Positions 1 to 14,454 of a stretch of DNA of 64,000 bases are shown here, one piece after another. The translations under genes and the position numbers were made by a program. The notes below the pieces were generated by a model. It did no database searches, was not told the origin of the DNA, and saw nothing but the letters and a program-made list of their open reading frames with translations. Source of the stretch: Deinococcus planocerae (lineage in GTDB: Bacteria; Deinococcota; Deinococci; Deinococcales; Deinococcaceae); NCBI RefSeq assembly GCF_002869765.1, contig NZ_PNOR01000008.1:61404-125403 (forward strand), in the 5' to 3' direction. Each line of letters begins with the position of its first letter. The stretch's first letter is position 1.

Positions 1-1080
1 CTGGAGGGACGCGAGCGTCAGGTGCTGCGCACGCTCGCCGCGGTGGTGATGGACGAACTCGACCTGCGGCTGAGGACCCGGGAGCTGACCCAGGCCCGCG
101 ACCACGCCCGCACCCTGCGCGACCTCGCCGAACTCATGCACGAGCCCCAGGGCCCCGAGGAGACGGCGCAGCGCGCCCTCGCCCTCCTGCACGCCCGGAT
201 GCGCCTCGACTGGTCGGGCCTGCTGCGTCTCACGCCGGGGGGCCCCGAGGTGCTGCGCGACCACGCCGGGCCGCGCGGCGAAGCGTACCGGGCGGTGATG
301 CGCGAGCCGGTGACTCTGGAGGGCACCCCCCTCTGGGCGGCCCTGCGGCGCCGCGAGCACGTCTTCGTGGACGACTACGCCGCCGAGCCCGAGACCCTTG
401 CGCACCTGCTCGCGGCGGGGCTGCGCAGCGCGGCGTGGCTTTTTCTGCGAGACGGCCAGGGCGGCGCCCCGTACGTGCTCGCGCTCGCCCGCCTCGGCGA
501 GCCGTCGGGCTGGACCCCCGACGAGCGCGGGTTGCTGGAGGCGGCGGTGCGCAGCGTCGGCGTGGCGCTGGAGCGCGCCGAGCACGTCCGCGACCTCGAA
601 CGCGCGGCGCTCACCGACGCCCTGACCGGCCTCGGCAACCGCCGGGCCCTCGACGAGGCGCTCGACGAGGCCGCCCGGTTGCACGCGCAGGCGGGGGCGG
701 GGTACGTGCTCGCGGTCGTGGACCTCGACGGGATGAAGCGGGTGAACGACGAGCGGGGCCACGCGAGCGGCGACGACCTGCTGCGCGCCTTCGCCCTCGC
801 GCTGCGCGCCCCCGACGTGACCGCCTACCGCCTGGGGGGCGACGAGTACGCCCTGCTCCACGTGGCGCCCCGGGGCGGCGCGGCGGCCCGCGAGGAGCTC
901 GTCGCGCTCGTGGAGGCGGCGGCCCGGCACGTCCGCGCCCTGGGCTACCCCGCCGACGCCTCGGTGGGGGTGGCCGGGGTCCCCGACGACGCCCGCGACG
1001 CCACCACCGCCCTGCGCACCGCCGACCTGCGGATGTACGCCCGCAAGCGCGAGCGGCTGCGCCTCCGCGGCGGGGAGTAG
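1..1080 (+). CDS. GAF-GGDEF diguanylate cyclase, 5' end outside window
   Basis: The reading frame is open from the first base, so the N-terminus lies upstream. The GTG at position 22 is internal to what looks like the end of an earlier sensory domain. In order the visible part holds a helical linker rich in charged residues, a GAF-like sensor domain (about nt 130-580) and a GGDEF domain (about nt 600-1060). The active-site loop reads RLGGDEYALL, a GGDEY variant that is generally active. DLDGMKRVNDERGH is the usual metal and nucleotide binding segment. The expected product is cyclic di-GMP from two GTP. No RxxD inhibitory site is obvious before the GGDEY loop. A long noncoding stretch follows before the next gene. 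Confidence 0.9.
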   Translation: MEGRERQVLRTLAAVVMDELDLRLRTRELTQARDHARTLRDLAELMHEPQGPEETAQRALALLHARMRLDWSGLLRLTPGGPEVLRDHAGPRGEAYRAVMREPVTLEGTPLWAALRRREHVFVDDYAAEPETLAHLLAAGLRSAAWLFLRDGQGGAPYVLALARLGEPSGWTPDERGLLEAAVRSVGVALERAEHVRDLERAALTDALTGLGNRRALDEALDEAARLHAQAGAGYVLAVVDLDGMKRVNDERGHASGDDLLRAFALALRAPDVTAYRLGGDEYALLHVAPRGGAAAREELVALVEAAARHVRALGYPADASVGVAGVPDDARDATTALRTADLRMYARKRERLRLRGGE

Positions 1081-1178
1081 AGGCCGCGCTCCCCCCTCCC
1101 GGCCCGCCCCGTCCCCCGGCGGGGGAGGAGGCCCGCCCCCCTCGCCCGCCGTCCCCCCGGCCCGCTACCCTGCGGGGC

Positions 1179-1619
1179 ATGACCGCCCTGCTGCTCGATC
1201 ACGTCGCCATCGCCACACCCGACCTCGACTCGGGGAGCGCCCCCTACCTCACCCTGGGCCTGACTCCCGAGGGCCCCGACGAGGAGGTCGCCTCCCAGGG
1301 CGTGGTCGTGCGCGCCTTCGTGGTGGGGGAGAGCCTGGTGGAACTCCTCGCGCCCACCCGCCCGGACAGCCCGATTGCAGGCTTCCTGGAGCGGCGCGGC
1401 CCGGGGCTGCACCACACGGCCTACCGGGTCACCGATCTCGACGCCGAGATGGGGCGGCTGCGGGAGGCGGGGGCCCGTTTCCTCTCGGACGCGCCGACGC
1501 CGGGCCGCGCGGGGACGCGGGTGGCCTTTCTCCACCCGAAGTGGGGGGCGGGCACCCTGATCGAACTCGTCGAGCATCCCGCCGGGGGGCCGCACCACCC
1601 GGCGGGGAGGGAGGCTTGA
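1179..1619 (+). CDS. mce: Methylmalonyl-CoA epimerase (VOC superfamily)
   Basis: A 146-residue vicinal-oxygen-chelate protein. It opens with LLDHVAIATPDLD, has VELLAPT in the middle, GPGLHHTAYRV in the second half and ends with GTLIELVEHP. The histidines and glutamates of these strands form the metal site. Length and motifs match methylmalonyl-CoA epimerase, which interconverts the (R) and (S) forms in propionate and odd-chain catabolism. The ATG is preceded by TACCCT with a 7-nt gap, so the mRNA is probably leaderless. The last codons overlap the TTG start proposed for the VanZ-like gene. Another VOC enzyme is possible but less likely. Confidence 0.85.
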   Translation: MTALLLDHVAIATPDLDSGSAPYLTLGLTPEGPDEEVASQGVVVRAFVVGESLVELLAPTRPDSPIAGFLERRGPGLHHTAYRVTDLDAEMGRLREAGARFLSDAPTPGRAGTRVAFLHPKWGAGTLIELVEHPAGGPHHPAGREA

Positions 1620-1996
1620 GGCACCGGGCCAGACCCCTGTGGTGGCTCCCCGCCCTGGGGATCATGGGCGCGATCTGGTGGCTCAGCTCGTCGCCCGACA
1701 CGCCCGGCCCGCCCCTGCCGCACCCGCGCGACTGGGCGGCGCACTTCACGGCGTACCTGGCGCTGAGTTTCTGCCTCGCGCGGGCGACCGGGCGGCGCGG
1801 ACTCGCCCTGGTGGTCGCCGCGTGGTTCGGGGCGCTCGACGAGGTGCACCAGGCCTTTGTGCCGGGCCGCGAGGCGGGGCCCACCGACTGGGTGTTCGAC
1901 GTGCTGGGCGCGTGGGTGGGGGCGTGGCTGGCCCTGCGGGGTGGGACGCGGGCGCCCTCCGCCCCTGTCCCAGTTCTGTCAGACCCCTCCCGCTAG
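1616..1996 (+). CDS. VanZ-like membrane protein
   Basis: A small (126-residue) membrane protein with the VanZ signature: an N-terminal membrane segment (WWLPALGIMGAIWWLSSSPD), then HFTAYLALSFCLA, then a DEVHQAFVPGREAGPTDWVF motif with conserved acidic and polar residues, and a last membrane helix. VanZ-like proteins are envelope proteins of poorly defined role; in enterococci VanZ lowers teicoplanin susceptibility. The start is uncertain. TTG at 1616 overlaps the mce stop codon and gives translational coupling, whereas longer frames upstream run through mce. The stop codon TAG is itself part of the likely -10 box of the next gene. Confidence 0.75.
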   Translation: MRHRARPLWWLPALGIMGAIWWLSSSPDTPGPPLPHPRDWAAHFTAYLALSFCLARATGRRGLALVVAAWFGALDEVHQAFVPGREAGPTDWVFDVLGAWVGAWLALRGGTRAPSAPVPVLSDPSR

Positions 1997-2006
1997 GGTA
2001 GGCCGC

Positions 2007-2975
2007 ATGACGCGCGCCGTGACTGCCGCCGCCTCCCCGAGTGCCGGGAGTCCCCCGCCGGGAAGTGCGGGGGCCGTGGCTTCGGCCCAGGAAGCCCTCG
2101 ACCGGGTGATCCTCGGGAAGTCCGGGCAGGTCCGCCTCGCCCTGGCGTGCCTGCTCGCGCGCGGGCACCTGCTGATCGAGGATCAGCCGGGGGTGGGCAA
2201 GACCACGCTCGCGCACGCGCTCGCCCGCGTCCTGGGGCTGGACTTCCGGCGGGTGCAGTTCACCGCCGACCTGCTGCCCGCCGACCTCCTCGGCGTGAGC
2301 GTCTGGGACGCGCGGGAGGGGGCCTTCCGTTACCACCCCGGCCCGATTTTCTCGCAGGTGCTTCTCGCCGACGAGATCAACCGCGCGACCCCCAAGACGC
2401 AGGGCGCCCTGCTGGAGGCGATGGAGGAGCGCCAGGTCAGCGAGGGCGGGGTGACCAGACCCCTCCCCGAGCCCTTTTTCGTGATCGCCACCCAGAACCC
2501 CGCCGCCTTCGTGGGGACCGCGCCGCTGCCGGAGGCGCAGCTCGACCGCTTCCTGCTCACCGTCACGCTGGGCTACCCCGACCCCCGCGCCGAGCGCACC
2601 CTGCTGGAGACGGGGGGCCGGGCGGGGGCCGCGCGCGACCTTCCCGCCGTGCTCGGCCCCGCCGCCCTGGTCGCCGCCCAGCGCGAGGTGGACGAGGTGT
2701 ACGCCGCTCCCCCTCTGCTCGACTACCTGCAACTCCTCGCCCGCGCGACCCGGGGGCATCCGGCGCTCGCGGGCGGGCTCAGCCCCCGCGCGCTGATCGG
2801 GCTGCTCGGGGCCGCCCGCGCGTGGGCCTTCCTGGCGGGGCGGCGTATGGTCCTCCCCGAGGACGTGCAGGCCGTGTTCCCGGCGCTCGGCGCCCACCGC
2901 CTGCCGCCGCGCGACCCCGGCACCCGGGTGGGGGACGTGCTCGCCCGCGTCCTCGCCGACACGCCGATCCCCTAG
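2007..2975 (+). CDS. MoxR family AAA+ ATPase
   Basis: A 322-residue AAA+ ATPase. Walker A is EDQPGVGKTTLA, and Walker B with sensor region is LLADEINRATPKTQGALLEA, followed by the MoxR-typical MEERQVS and ATQNPA (sensor 1) segments. MoxR ATPases act as chaperones that mature or remodel partner complexes and are normally encoded beside DUF58 and transglutaminase-like proteins, as here: the next gene begins 10 nt downstream and fuses both partners. The ATG is preceded by TAGGGT at 1994-1999 with a 7-nt gap, which suggests a leaderless start inside the upstream stop codon. Confidence 0.9.
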   Translation: MTRAVTAAASPSAGSPPPGSAGAVASAQEALDRVILGKSGQVRLALACLLARGHLLIEDQPGVGKTTLAHALARVLGLDFRRVQFTADLLPADLLGVSVWDAREGAFRYHPGPIFSQVLLADEINRATPKTQGALLEAMEERQVSEGGVTRPLPEPFFVIATQNPAAFVGTAPLPEAQLDRFLLTVTLGYPDPRAERTLLETGGRAGAARDLPAVLGPAALVAAQREVDEVYAAPPLLDYLQLLARATRGHPALAGGLSPRALIGLLGAARAWAFLAGRRMVLPEDVQAVFPALGAHRLPPRDPGTRVGDVLARVLADTPIP

Positions 2976-2985
2976 CCGGAGACCC

Positions 2986-5850
2986 GTGACGAGCGCACCT
3001 CGGGAGACCGGAGAGGGCGGCGTGGGGCCCGCGGGCCGATTGCGCCCCACCCGGCTGGGGCTCGCTTTCCTGGGGCTGATCCTGCTCACCCTGGTGGGGT
3101 GCATCAACTACGCCCTGAGCCTGGGCTACGCGGTGACCTTCCTGCTCGGCGGTGTGTGGGTGGTCACGGCGACCGGGGCGAGCCGCGCGGGCCGGGCCCT
3201 GGCGGGCACCCTGACACCCCCGACCGAGGCCGTGGCGGGGACGGCGGCCACCTTCACCGCCACGCTGACGAGCGCGGGGCCAGGGTGCGCGGCGGCGGTG
3301 CGGATCGGCGGGCGGGGCACCCCGGAGGCCCGGGCGCACGTCCCGGCGGGAGGCCGGGTGACCGTCACCCTCCCCGTGCCCGCCCCGGCGCGCGGACGGC
3401 TGACGCTCCCGCGGCCCCGGGTGGTCGCCCTCGACCCCCTCGGGCTGTGGGAGGTCACCCGCCCGCTGCCCGCCCCGGACGGGCCCGTCGTCTTTCCTGC
3501 CCCGGAGGTCGGCGCCCCGCCCCCCCCGTCGCGGCTGGCCGCCGGGGCGGGGGAGGGGGGACGCCGCGTGCCCGGCCACGAGGACTTCAGCGGCCTGCGC
3601 GCCTACGTCCCCGGCGACTCGCCCCGGCAGGTGTCGTGGCGGCACGCGGCGCGCACCGGGGCCCTCCTCACCCGCGAGACGGACGCGCCCGCCACGTCGG
3701 CGCGGGTGTTCGACTGGGCGGACACGGGGGCCCTCGGGGACACGGAGGCCCGGCTCTCGCGCCTCGCCGCGTGGGTGGGGGAGGCGCGGCGGGCGGACCT
3801 CCCCTTCGGCCTGACGCTGCCCGGGCGGGCGCTCCCGGTCGGACGGGGGGAGGCGCACGCGCGGGAGGCGCTGACGGCGCTCGCCGGGCACCCGCCGCCT
3901 CCCCCAGTTCCGGGCCGGGGGAGGCGGACGGGGGCGCCCGCGCCCCTGCCGGGCGGGCCGCTGCGGCTGACCCTGTTCGCGCTCACGGTGGCGCTCTTCC
4001 CCGCCGCCCTGCGGCAGCCGGGGTGGGCCACCCTGCTCATGCTGGGGGTGCTCGGGTACAGCGCGGCGCGCACCCTACCCGGCTGGCGGGAGCGCGTGGC
4101 CCCGCCGCCCGCCGCCTTTCTGGCGCTCGCGGCGGTGGGGTCGGCGGCGCTCCTCCAGACCGGGTACGGCACCCTGCTCGGGCGGGACGCGGGCACGGCC
4201 TTCTTGAACCTGCTCGTCGCGCTCAAGGCGGCGGAGACCCGCACCGGGCGCGACGCGAAGTTGCTCGCCCTCCTCGGCGTGTTCGTCACGCTGACCCACT
4301 TCTTCTTCGGGCAGGGCCCCGTCGCGGCGGCGCACGCGGTCCTGAGCGTGCTGCTGCTCCTCGCGGCGCTGGGCGGGTGGACGCTGCCCGCCTCCCCGGC
4401 GGCCCCTCCCCCCCTGCGCGTGGCGGCCCGCCTCGGCCTGCGGGCCACGCCGCTGACCCTGGCCCTCTTCCTGCTCTTTCCCCGCCCCGACGGTCCGCTG
4501 TGGCAGCTTCCCGTGCAATCGGGCGCCCAGACCGGGCTCGCCGACCAGATCAGCGCGGGCGAATTCGGCTCGCTCGCCCAGAGCCGCGCCGTCGCCTTCC
4601 GGGCGGACTTCGGGGGCGCTCTCCCCCCGCCCGACGAGCGCTACTGGCGCGGCCCCGTGTACGAGGCCTACGACGGGGTGAACTGGACCCAGGTCCGGCT
4701 GCGCGGTCCCTCCCCCAGCGTGGAGCCCGGCGGGCCCACCCGGGCCTACACCCTCACCCTGGAACCCAGCGCCCGGCCCTGGCTCCTCGCGCTCGACGTG
4801 CCCACCACCCTGCCGCCGGGGACCTTCCTGACGACCGCCTTCCAGGCCGTCACGCCCCGCCCTCTGGCGACCCGCACCCGCTACACCTTCCAGAGCCGCG
4901 CCGCGCGCCTGGGGGTCACGGAGAGCCGCGAGCGGCTGGAGTTCGACCTGCGGCTGCCCGGGGGGGAGAGCCCGCGCGCCCGCGCCCTCGCGTCCCGCTG
5001 GCGCTCACTCGCCCCGGAGGCCCGGGTGGAGGCGGCGCTGGGGTATCTGCGCGCGGGCGGCTTCGCCTACACCCTCGACCCCCCCACCCTGCCGACGCGG
5101 GACCGGGTGGACGCCTTCCTCTTCGGCACCCGGCGCGGCTTTTGCGAGCACTACGCCTCGGCCTTCGCGTTCCTGATGCGGGCGGCGGGGCTGCCCGCCC
5201 GGATCGTGGGCGGCTACCAGGGCGGCGAGGTCAACCCGCTCAGCGGCTCCCTGATCGTGCGGGCGCAAGACGCCCACGCCTGGACCGAGGTGTGGTTGCC
5301 TGCTCATGGCTGGGTGCGGGTGGACCCCACCGCCGCCGTCGCCCCCGCGCGGGTCAGTGCCGGGCTCGCCACCGCCCTGACCTCTCCCACCGCCCTCGCC
5401 GCGCCCCCCCCGACGCCCCTGCGCCGCGCCGCGCTGCGCCTCGACGCCCTGCAAACCCGCTGGAACGCCTGGGTCGCCGGGTACGACGGCGCCCAGCAAC
5501 GCAGCCTCCTGGGCCGCGTGGGGGTGGGCCGGGTCGGCGACTTTCCCTACCTCGCCCTCGCCGGGGGACTGCTCGCGCTCGCCCTGCTGCCCGCCCTGCT
5601 GACCCGCCCGCCCCGATCCGCCGACCCCGCCGCCCGGCTGCTGGGCGACCTCGCCCGCCGCCTGCGCCTGCCCCGCGCACCCGGCGAGACGGCGGGGGCC
5701 TACGCCCACCGGGCCAGCCTGGCGCGGCCCACCCAGGCCGACGCCATTCGGGCCGCCGTTCACGCCTACCACGCGGCGCGGTACGCCCCCGGCGCCGGGT
5801 CGGCGGCCCTGGGCGAGCTGCGGGCGGCGGTGCGGCGGGTGCGGCGCTGA
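2986..5850 (+). CDS. DUF58-TgpA transglutaminase fusion membrane protein
   Basis: A 954-residue protein joining two proteins that are usually separate. Residues 1 to about 310 form a DUF58 protein: two N-terminal membrane helices, a beta region, then the signature DFSGLRAYVPGDSPRQVSW. From about residue 325 to the end it is a TgpA-type protein: a cluster of membrane helices (DUF3488-like), a periplasmic or extracellular transglutaminase core and a last membrane helix before a DUF4129-like tail. The catalytic triad is visible: Cys720 in RRGFCEHYAS, His764 in QDAHAWTEVW and Asp780 in VRVDPT. It starts with GTG 10 nt after the MoxR gene, so the two are surely co-transcribed. The likely role is an envelope maturation complex, but the substrate is unknown. 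Confidence 0.88.
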   Translation: MTSAPRETGEGGVGPAGRLRPTRLGLAFLGLILLTLVGCINYALSLGYAVTFLLGGVWVVTATGASRAGRALAGTLTPPTEAVAGTAATFTATLTSAGPGCAAAVRIGGRGTPEARAHVPAGGRVTVTLPVPAPARGRLTLPRPRVVALDPLGLWEVTRPLPAPDGPVVFPAPEVGAPPPPSRLAAGAGEGGRRVPGHEDFSGLRAYVPGDSPRQVSWRHAARTGALLTRETDAPATSARVFDWADTGALGDTEARLSRLAAWVGEARRADLPFGLTLPGRALPVGRGEAHAREALTALAGHPPPPPVPGRGRRTGAPAPLPGGPLRLTLFALTVALFPAALRQPGWATLLMLGVLGYSAARTLPGWRERVAPPPAAFLALAAVGSAALLQTGYGTLLGRDAGTAFLNLLVALKAAETRTGRDAKLLALLGVFVTLTHFFFGQGPVAAAHAVLSVLLLLAALGGWTLPASPAAPPPLRVAARLGLRATPLTLALFLLFPRPDGPLWQLPVQSGAQTGLADQISAGEFGSLAQSRAVAFRADFGGALPPPDERYWRGPVYEAYDGVNWTQVRLRGPSPSVEPGGPTRAYTLTLEPSARPWLLALDVPTTLPPGTFLTTAFQAVTPRPLATRTRYTFQSRAARLGVTESRERLEFDLRLPGGESPRARALASRWRSLAPEARVEAALGYLRAGGFAYTLDPPTLPTRDRVDAFLFGTRRGFCEHYASAFAFLMRAAGLPARIVGGYQGGEVNPLSGSLIVRAQDAHAWTEVWLPAHGWVRVDPTAAVAPARVSAGLATALTSPTALAAPPPTPLRRAALRLDALQTRWNAWVAGYDGAQQRSLLGRVGVGRVGDFPYLALAGGLLALALLPALLTRPPRSADPAARLLGDLARRLRLPRAPGETAGAYAHRASLARPTQADAIRAAVHAYHAARYAPGAGSAALGELRAAVRRVRR

Positions 5851-5860
5851 GCCCCGGCGC

Positions 5861-7339
5861 CTACCGTCCCGCCGCCTTGTCCTCCTCCCCGAGCAGGGCC
5901 GCGCGCTCGTCCGGGGTCAGGGCCGCCATCACCCGGCGCAGCACCACGTCCACGGCCTGATCGGCGCTCTCGTCGAGGGTGAGGGCGTCGAGGAGGGGTA
6001 CGTCCTCGCGGGCGGCGAGGTCCTCCAGAAAACGCTGCATCGTACGAATCTCGCGGAAGTAGCGCATGTAACGGTGCAGGGGCCGACTCGCCGCCGTCTC
6101 CTGGTCGCGCGACTCGAAGTGGCGGCGGTGCTCGTCCTCGCCCCGCAGCACCACGAGCATGGGCACGACGATGGCCCCCGCGTAGGCCTCCGCCCGCAGG
6201 TAGCCCGGCACGAGGTGCACGCCCTCCAGCACCACGCTCGCGCCCTCCTCGACCGAGCGGCGCACCACCGCCCCCAGCCCCACGCTCACCTGCCCGACCT
6301 GATCGCGGAAGCCCGCCAGCAGCGCCCCTTCCGTGGGGTGCTCGGGCCGGGGCTCGCCGGGCGGAATCAACGCCTCCCAGGCATTGAAGGTGCTCGCGTG
6401 CAGGGTAGGCACCAGGGCGGGGGAGACCATCGCCCGCATCACCTGCCGGATCGAGTCGGTGCTCACCACCCGCGTGATCCCCAATCGGTACGCGATCTCG
6501 GCGGCGAGGTAGCTCTTGCCCGTGCCGCTCACGCCGCCCAGCAGCACCACCAGGGGCCGGGGCGGGCGGCGGACCAGGCGCAACAGGCGGTAGCGCGCGC
6601 TCACGTCGGGCCCCACCTCGTCGCGCAGCAGGGCCTCGACCTTCTCGCGGATGGCGCGCCGGGTCACCACCCGGTCCTCGCTGCCGCGCAAGTCGCGCTG
6701 GGTCACCCGGGCCACCTTGCGCGCCACGTCGGGCGCCACCCCCGCCGCGAGGAGCGACTGCACGAGCAGGCCCTTGCTGAAGGGGCTCGGCGTGCCCCCG
6801 TCCGCGCTCACCACGCCGAGCCGCCCGCGGTTGCGCTGGAGGAAGCGGTACGTCAGCCGCAGGTGTTCCCCGTACCGCTCGGCGAGGGTCCGCTCGGTCA
6901 TGGCGTCGAGGGCCTCCACCCCGAGCTCGCGCACGCCCGCTTGCCGCAACTCCACGTCCACCGCGCTCGCCACCGCGTAGGCGTCGCGCGGAGAGAGGCC
7001 GGTGTCCTCCAGCGTGCGGGCGAGGACTCCCCGGCTGAAGGGCAGCGTCCCCTTCTTCGCCCGCACCAGGATGTCCACGAACGCGGGCGTCTGCCGGGCG
7101 GCGGCCTGCGCCACCTCCTCCCCCGCCACGTCGTGCGCCACCTCGACCATCAGGGCCTGCAACTCCTCGGGGCTGACCGGCGACCGCTTTGAAAAGCGGA
7201 GCTGCCCCTCCCCCCGCCGCGCCACCGCCGCCGCCGTAGGGGCACTCGCCCCGGCGTTCACCAACGACTCCACGACGAGCCCCCGGCTGAAGGGCCAGTG
7301 GTGGCGGGGGGAACCGACGGTGAGTTCGGGCTGCGTCAA
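5861..7339 (-). CDS. 2-phosphoglycerate kinase-like protein with three ATP-cone domains
   Basis: A 492-residue protein. Three ATP-cone (nucleotide-sensing) repeats are visible by their WPFSRG, LPFSRG and SPFSKG starts near residues 15, 99 and 187. Each is followed by a similar helical stretch ending in AVA or KVA. The C-terminal half is a P-loop kinase with VVLLGGVSGTGKS near residue 270 and an RVVSTDSIRQVMR segment like archaeal 2-phosphoglycerate kinases, which make 2,3-bisphosphoglycerate. One cone is usual in that family, so three is odd. The gene is convergent with the DUF58-transglutaminase gene. The exact substrate cannot be read from sequence. It could instead be a regulatory kinase acting on another phosphorylated metabolite. 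Confidence 0.8.
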   Translation of the reverse strand: MTQPELTVGSPRHHWPFSRGLVVESLVNAGASAPTAAAVARRGEGQLRFSKRSPVSPEELQALMVEVAHDVAGEEVAQAAARQTPAFVDILVRAKKGTLPFSRGVLARTLEDTGLSPRDAYAVASAVDVELRQAGVRELGVEALDAMTERTLAERYGEHLRLTYRFLQRNRGRLGVVSADGGTPSPFSKGLLVQSLLAAGVAPDVARKVARVTQRDLRGSEDRVVTRRAIREKVEALLRDEVGPDVSARYRLLRLVRRPPRPLVVLLGGVSGTGKSYLAAEIAYRLGITRVVSTDSIRQVMRAMVSPALVPTLHASTFNAWEALIPPGEPRPEHPTEGALLAGFRDQVGQVSVGLGAVVRRSVEEGASVVLEGVHLVPGYLRAEAYAGAIVVPMLVVLRGEDEHRRHFESRDQETAASRPLHRYMRYFREIRTMQRFLEDLAAREDVPLLDALTLDESADQAVDVVLRRVMAALTPDERAALLGEEDKAAGR

Positions 7340-7439
7340 GGGCGGGGACCTCCGGGAAAACCGGGGGGCATTCTACGCGCCCCCACCCGGGGTCATGGGG
7401 TGGGTGGTCAGAGTCCGGGAGGCCGGGACGCCCGCGCCC

Positions 7440-8063
<624 letters not shown>

Positions 8064-8149
8064 GATCCCTCACATATAGCGTCTGGAGTCCAAATTTGCA
8101 CCCCGTCAAACATGAAGGCGGGGGAGGGGTGTCTACACCGGGACCGGCG

Positions 8150-8263
8150 CGGTCAGTGGCCCGTGGTCAGTGGCCCGTGGTCAGTGGTGAGTGGAGAAAG
8201 AAAAGGGCCGAGCCGCGTACGCCCCAGCCTCTTCTCCCCACTCACGCCTCACCACTCCCCACC
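8150..8263 (-). repeat. Dispersed inverted repeat, family A (copy 1)
   Basis: The intergenic stretch has three tandem units related to GTGGTCAGTGGCCC followed by GTGGTGAGTGGAGAA. An inverted counterpart (CTTCTCCCCACTCAC, CCTCACCACTCCCC) lies about 45 nt on, so the RNA could fold into a long hairpin. The same words recur at 45196-45270. It looks like one of the small noncoding repeats known from Deinococcus genomes. It lies between the end of the GntR gene and the start of the TetR gene, both on the minus strand. Confidence 0.6.
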
Positions 8264-8271
8264 CACCGCCC

Positions 8272-8974
<703 letters not shown>

Positions 8975-9000
8975 GGGGGGCCGCCAGAACGGCACGCGGC

Positions 9001-9045
9001 TATACAACCTCATCTTAGGGTTGGTGTCCAACGTACACAAGGCGG
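9001..9045 (-). promoter_or_regulatory. Putative promoter and operator of the GntR gene
   Basis: On the minus strand TTGGAC and TTGTAT are spaced by 18 nt and could be -35 and -10 boxes. A perfect palindrome, GTTGG-TGT-CCAAC (9020-9032), overlaps the -35 side. It is a plausible autoregulatory site of the GntR protein. This is inference from position and symmetry only. Confidence 0.4.
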
Positions 9046-9110
9046 CCCCGCCTGTCACCCGCCCCAGGACAAGGGGCCGGCAGCCCGGGGTCCACTTGGA
9101 AGGAGGGCCC

Positions 9111-10130
<1,020 letters not shown>

Positions 10131-10252
10131 CCCCCCCACCATAGCGGGTGCGCGGGCGGGGGGTGGAGGCCCGGCTCACGCTGTGCCCATCTTGCCCGTC
10201 GCCGGGGCCGCGCTGTTCCGTCCACAGGGACGTCCTTTTTGAACCCGGTTCA

Positions 10253-10281
10253 TTGCTATTGGGTTAAGAGCGCCCTAATCT
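10253..10281 (+). promoter_or_regulatory. Putative promoter of the DUF485-actP operon
   Basis: TTGCTA and TAATCT are separated by 17 nt, about 78 nt before the first start codon. The stretch around it is clearly AT-richer than the neighbouring genes. A CCAGGAGG Shine-Dalgarno precedes the ATG at 10359, so this operon has a normal leader. Confidence 0.5.
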
Positions 10282-10358
10282 TTTGGACAACCTTCAATTT
10301 GCCCGCGCGCCCGTGGCGCCCCGCCGACCCTCGTGCTCCCCGCCCCCAGGAGGCCCGC

Positions 10359-10654
10359 ATGACCGTATCCCGTCTGCAATCCGGCTCGCCGCCCGTCCGC
10401 AACGCCGCCTACGCGCGGCTGGTGGCCGAGCGCAACCGCTTCACCGTGATCATGACGATCACCTTCCTCGTGCTGTACTTCATGCTGCCCATCCTGGCGG
10501 GGTACAACAAGCCGCTGATGGCGACGAAGGTGTTCGGCAACGTGACCTTCGGGTACGTGTTCGCCTTCCTGGAGTTCGCGATGGGCTGGATCATGGCCGC
10601 GATCTACGTCGTCAAGGCCCGCACCTTCGACCGCCTCGCCGCGGAGGCCCAGCG

Positions 10655-10658
<4 letters not shown>
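10359..10658 (+). CDS. DUF485 family membrane protein (YjcH-like)
   Basis: A 99-residue protein with two membrane helices ([20 protein letters not shown] and [19 protein letters not shown]), joined by a short loop with [11 protein letters not shown]. This is the DUF485/YjcH small subunit that accompanies acetate and solute:cation symporters of the SSF family. The stop codon overlaps the start of actP (ATGA), so the two are translationally coupled. The ATG is set by a strong AGGAGG upstream. The function of the small protein is unknown in detail, and it probably supports the permease. Confidence 0.88.
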
Positions 10659-12247
<1,589 letters not shown>

Positions 12248-12285
12248 GAGGCGGCAGAGCTTCTGTTGACCAGCCGTCCGCATTC

Positions 12286-12313
12286 ACCCCCGGCCCAGCG
12301 GTCGGGGGTTTCG
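12286..12313 (+). terminator. Intrinsic terminator after actP
   Basis: A 7-bp perfect hairpin (ACCCCCG, 10-nt loop, CGGGGGT) followed by TTCGCTCT. The U-tract is weak but the position, 40 nt after the actP stop, fits. Confidence 0.55.
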
Positions 12314-12478
12314 CTCTCGGAGCGGGCCGGGGCAGCTTGGACCCGGTGCAGTACCCCTCCCGTAACGACACATGCCCGCCTGCGCTGGCGGCGGTACAGT
12401 GGGTCCACTCAAAGCCAGGACAGCCACGATTCCCGCAGAGCCCCCCAAGAGGCGCCCCCTGCCCGGAGGTTTCCCCGC

Positions 12479-14446
<1,968 letters not shown>

Positions 14447-14454
14447 GGGGAGGG

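Noticed and set aside
3099..5960. A 953-codon plus-strand frame overlapping the DUF58-transglutaminase gene
   Set aside because: Same strand, different frame, with Arg/Pro/Gly composition typical of shadow frames. The transglutaminase triad is only in the frame of 2986-5850.
8086..8096. TetR operator at CAAATTTG
   Set aside because: An 8-bp palindrome is too short and common to call on its own, although its position is suitable.
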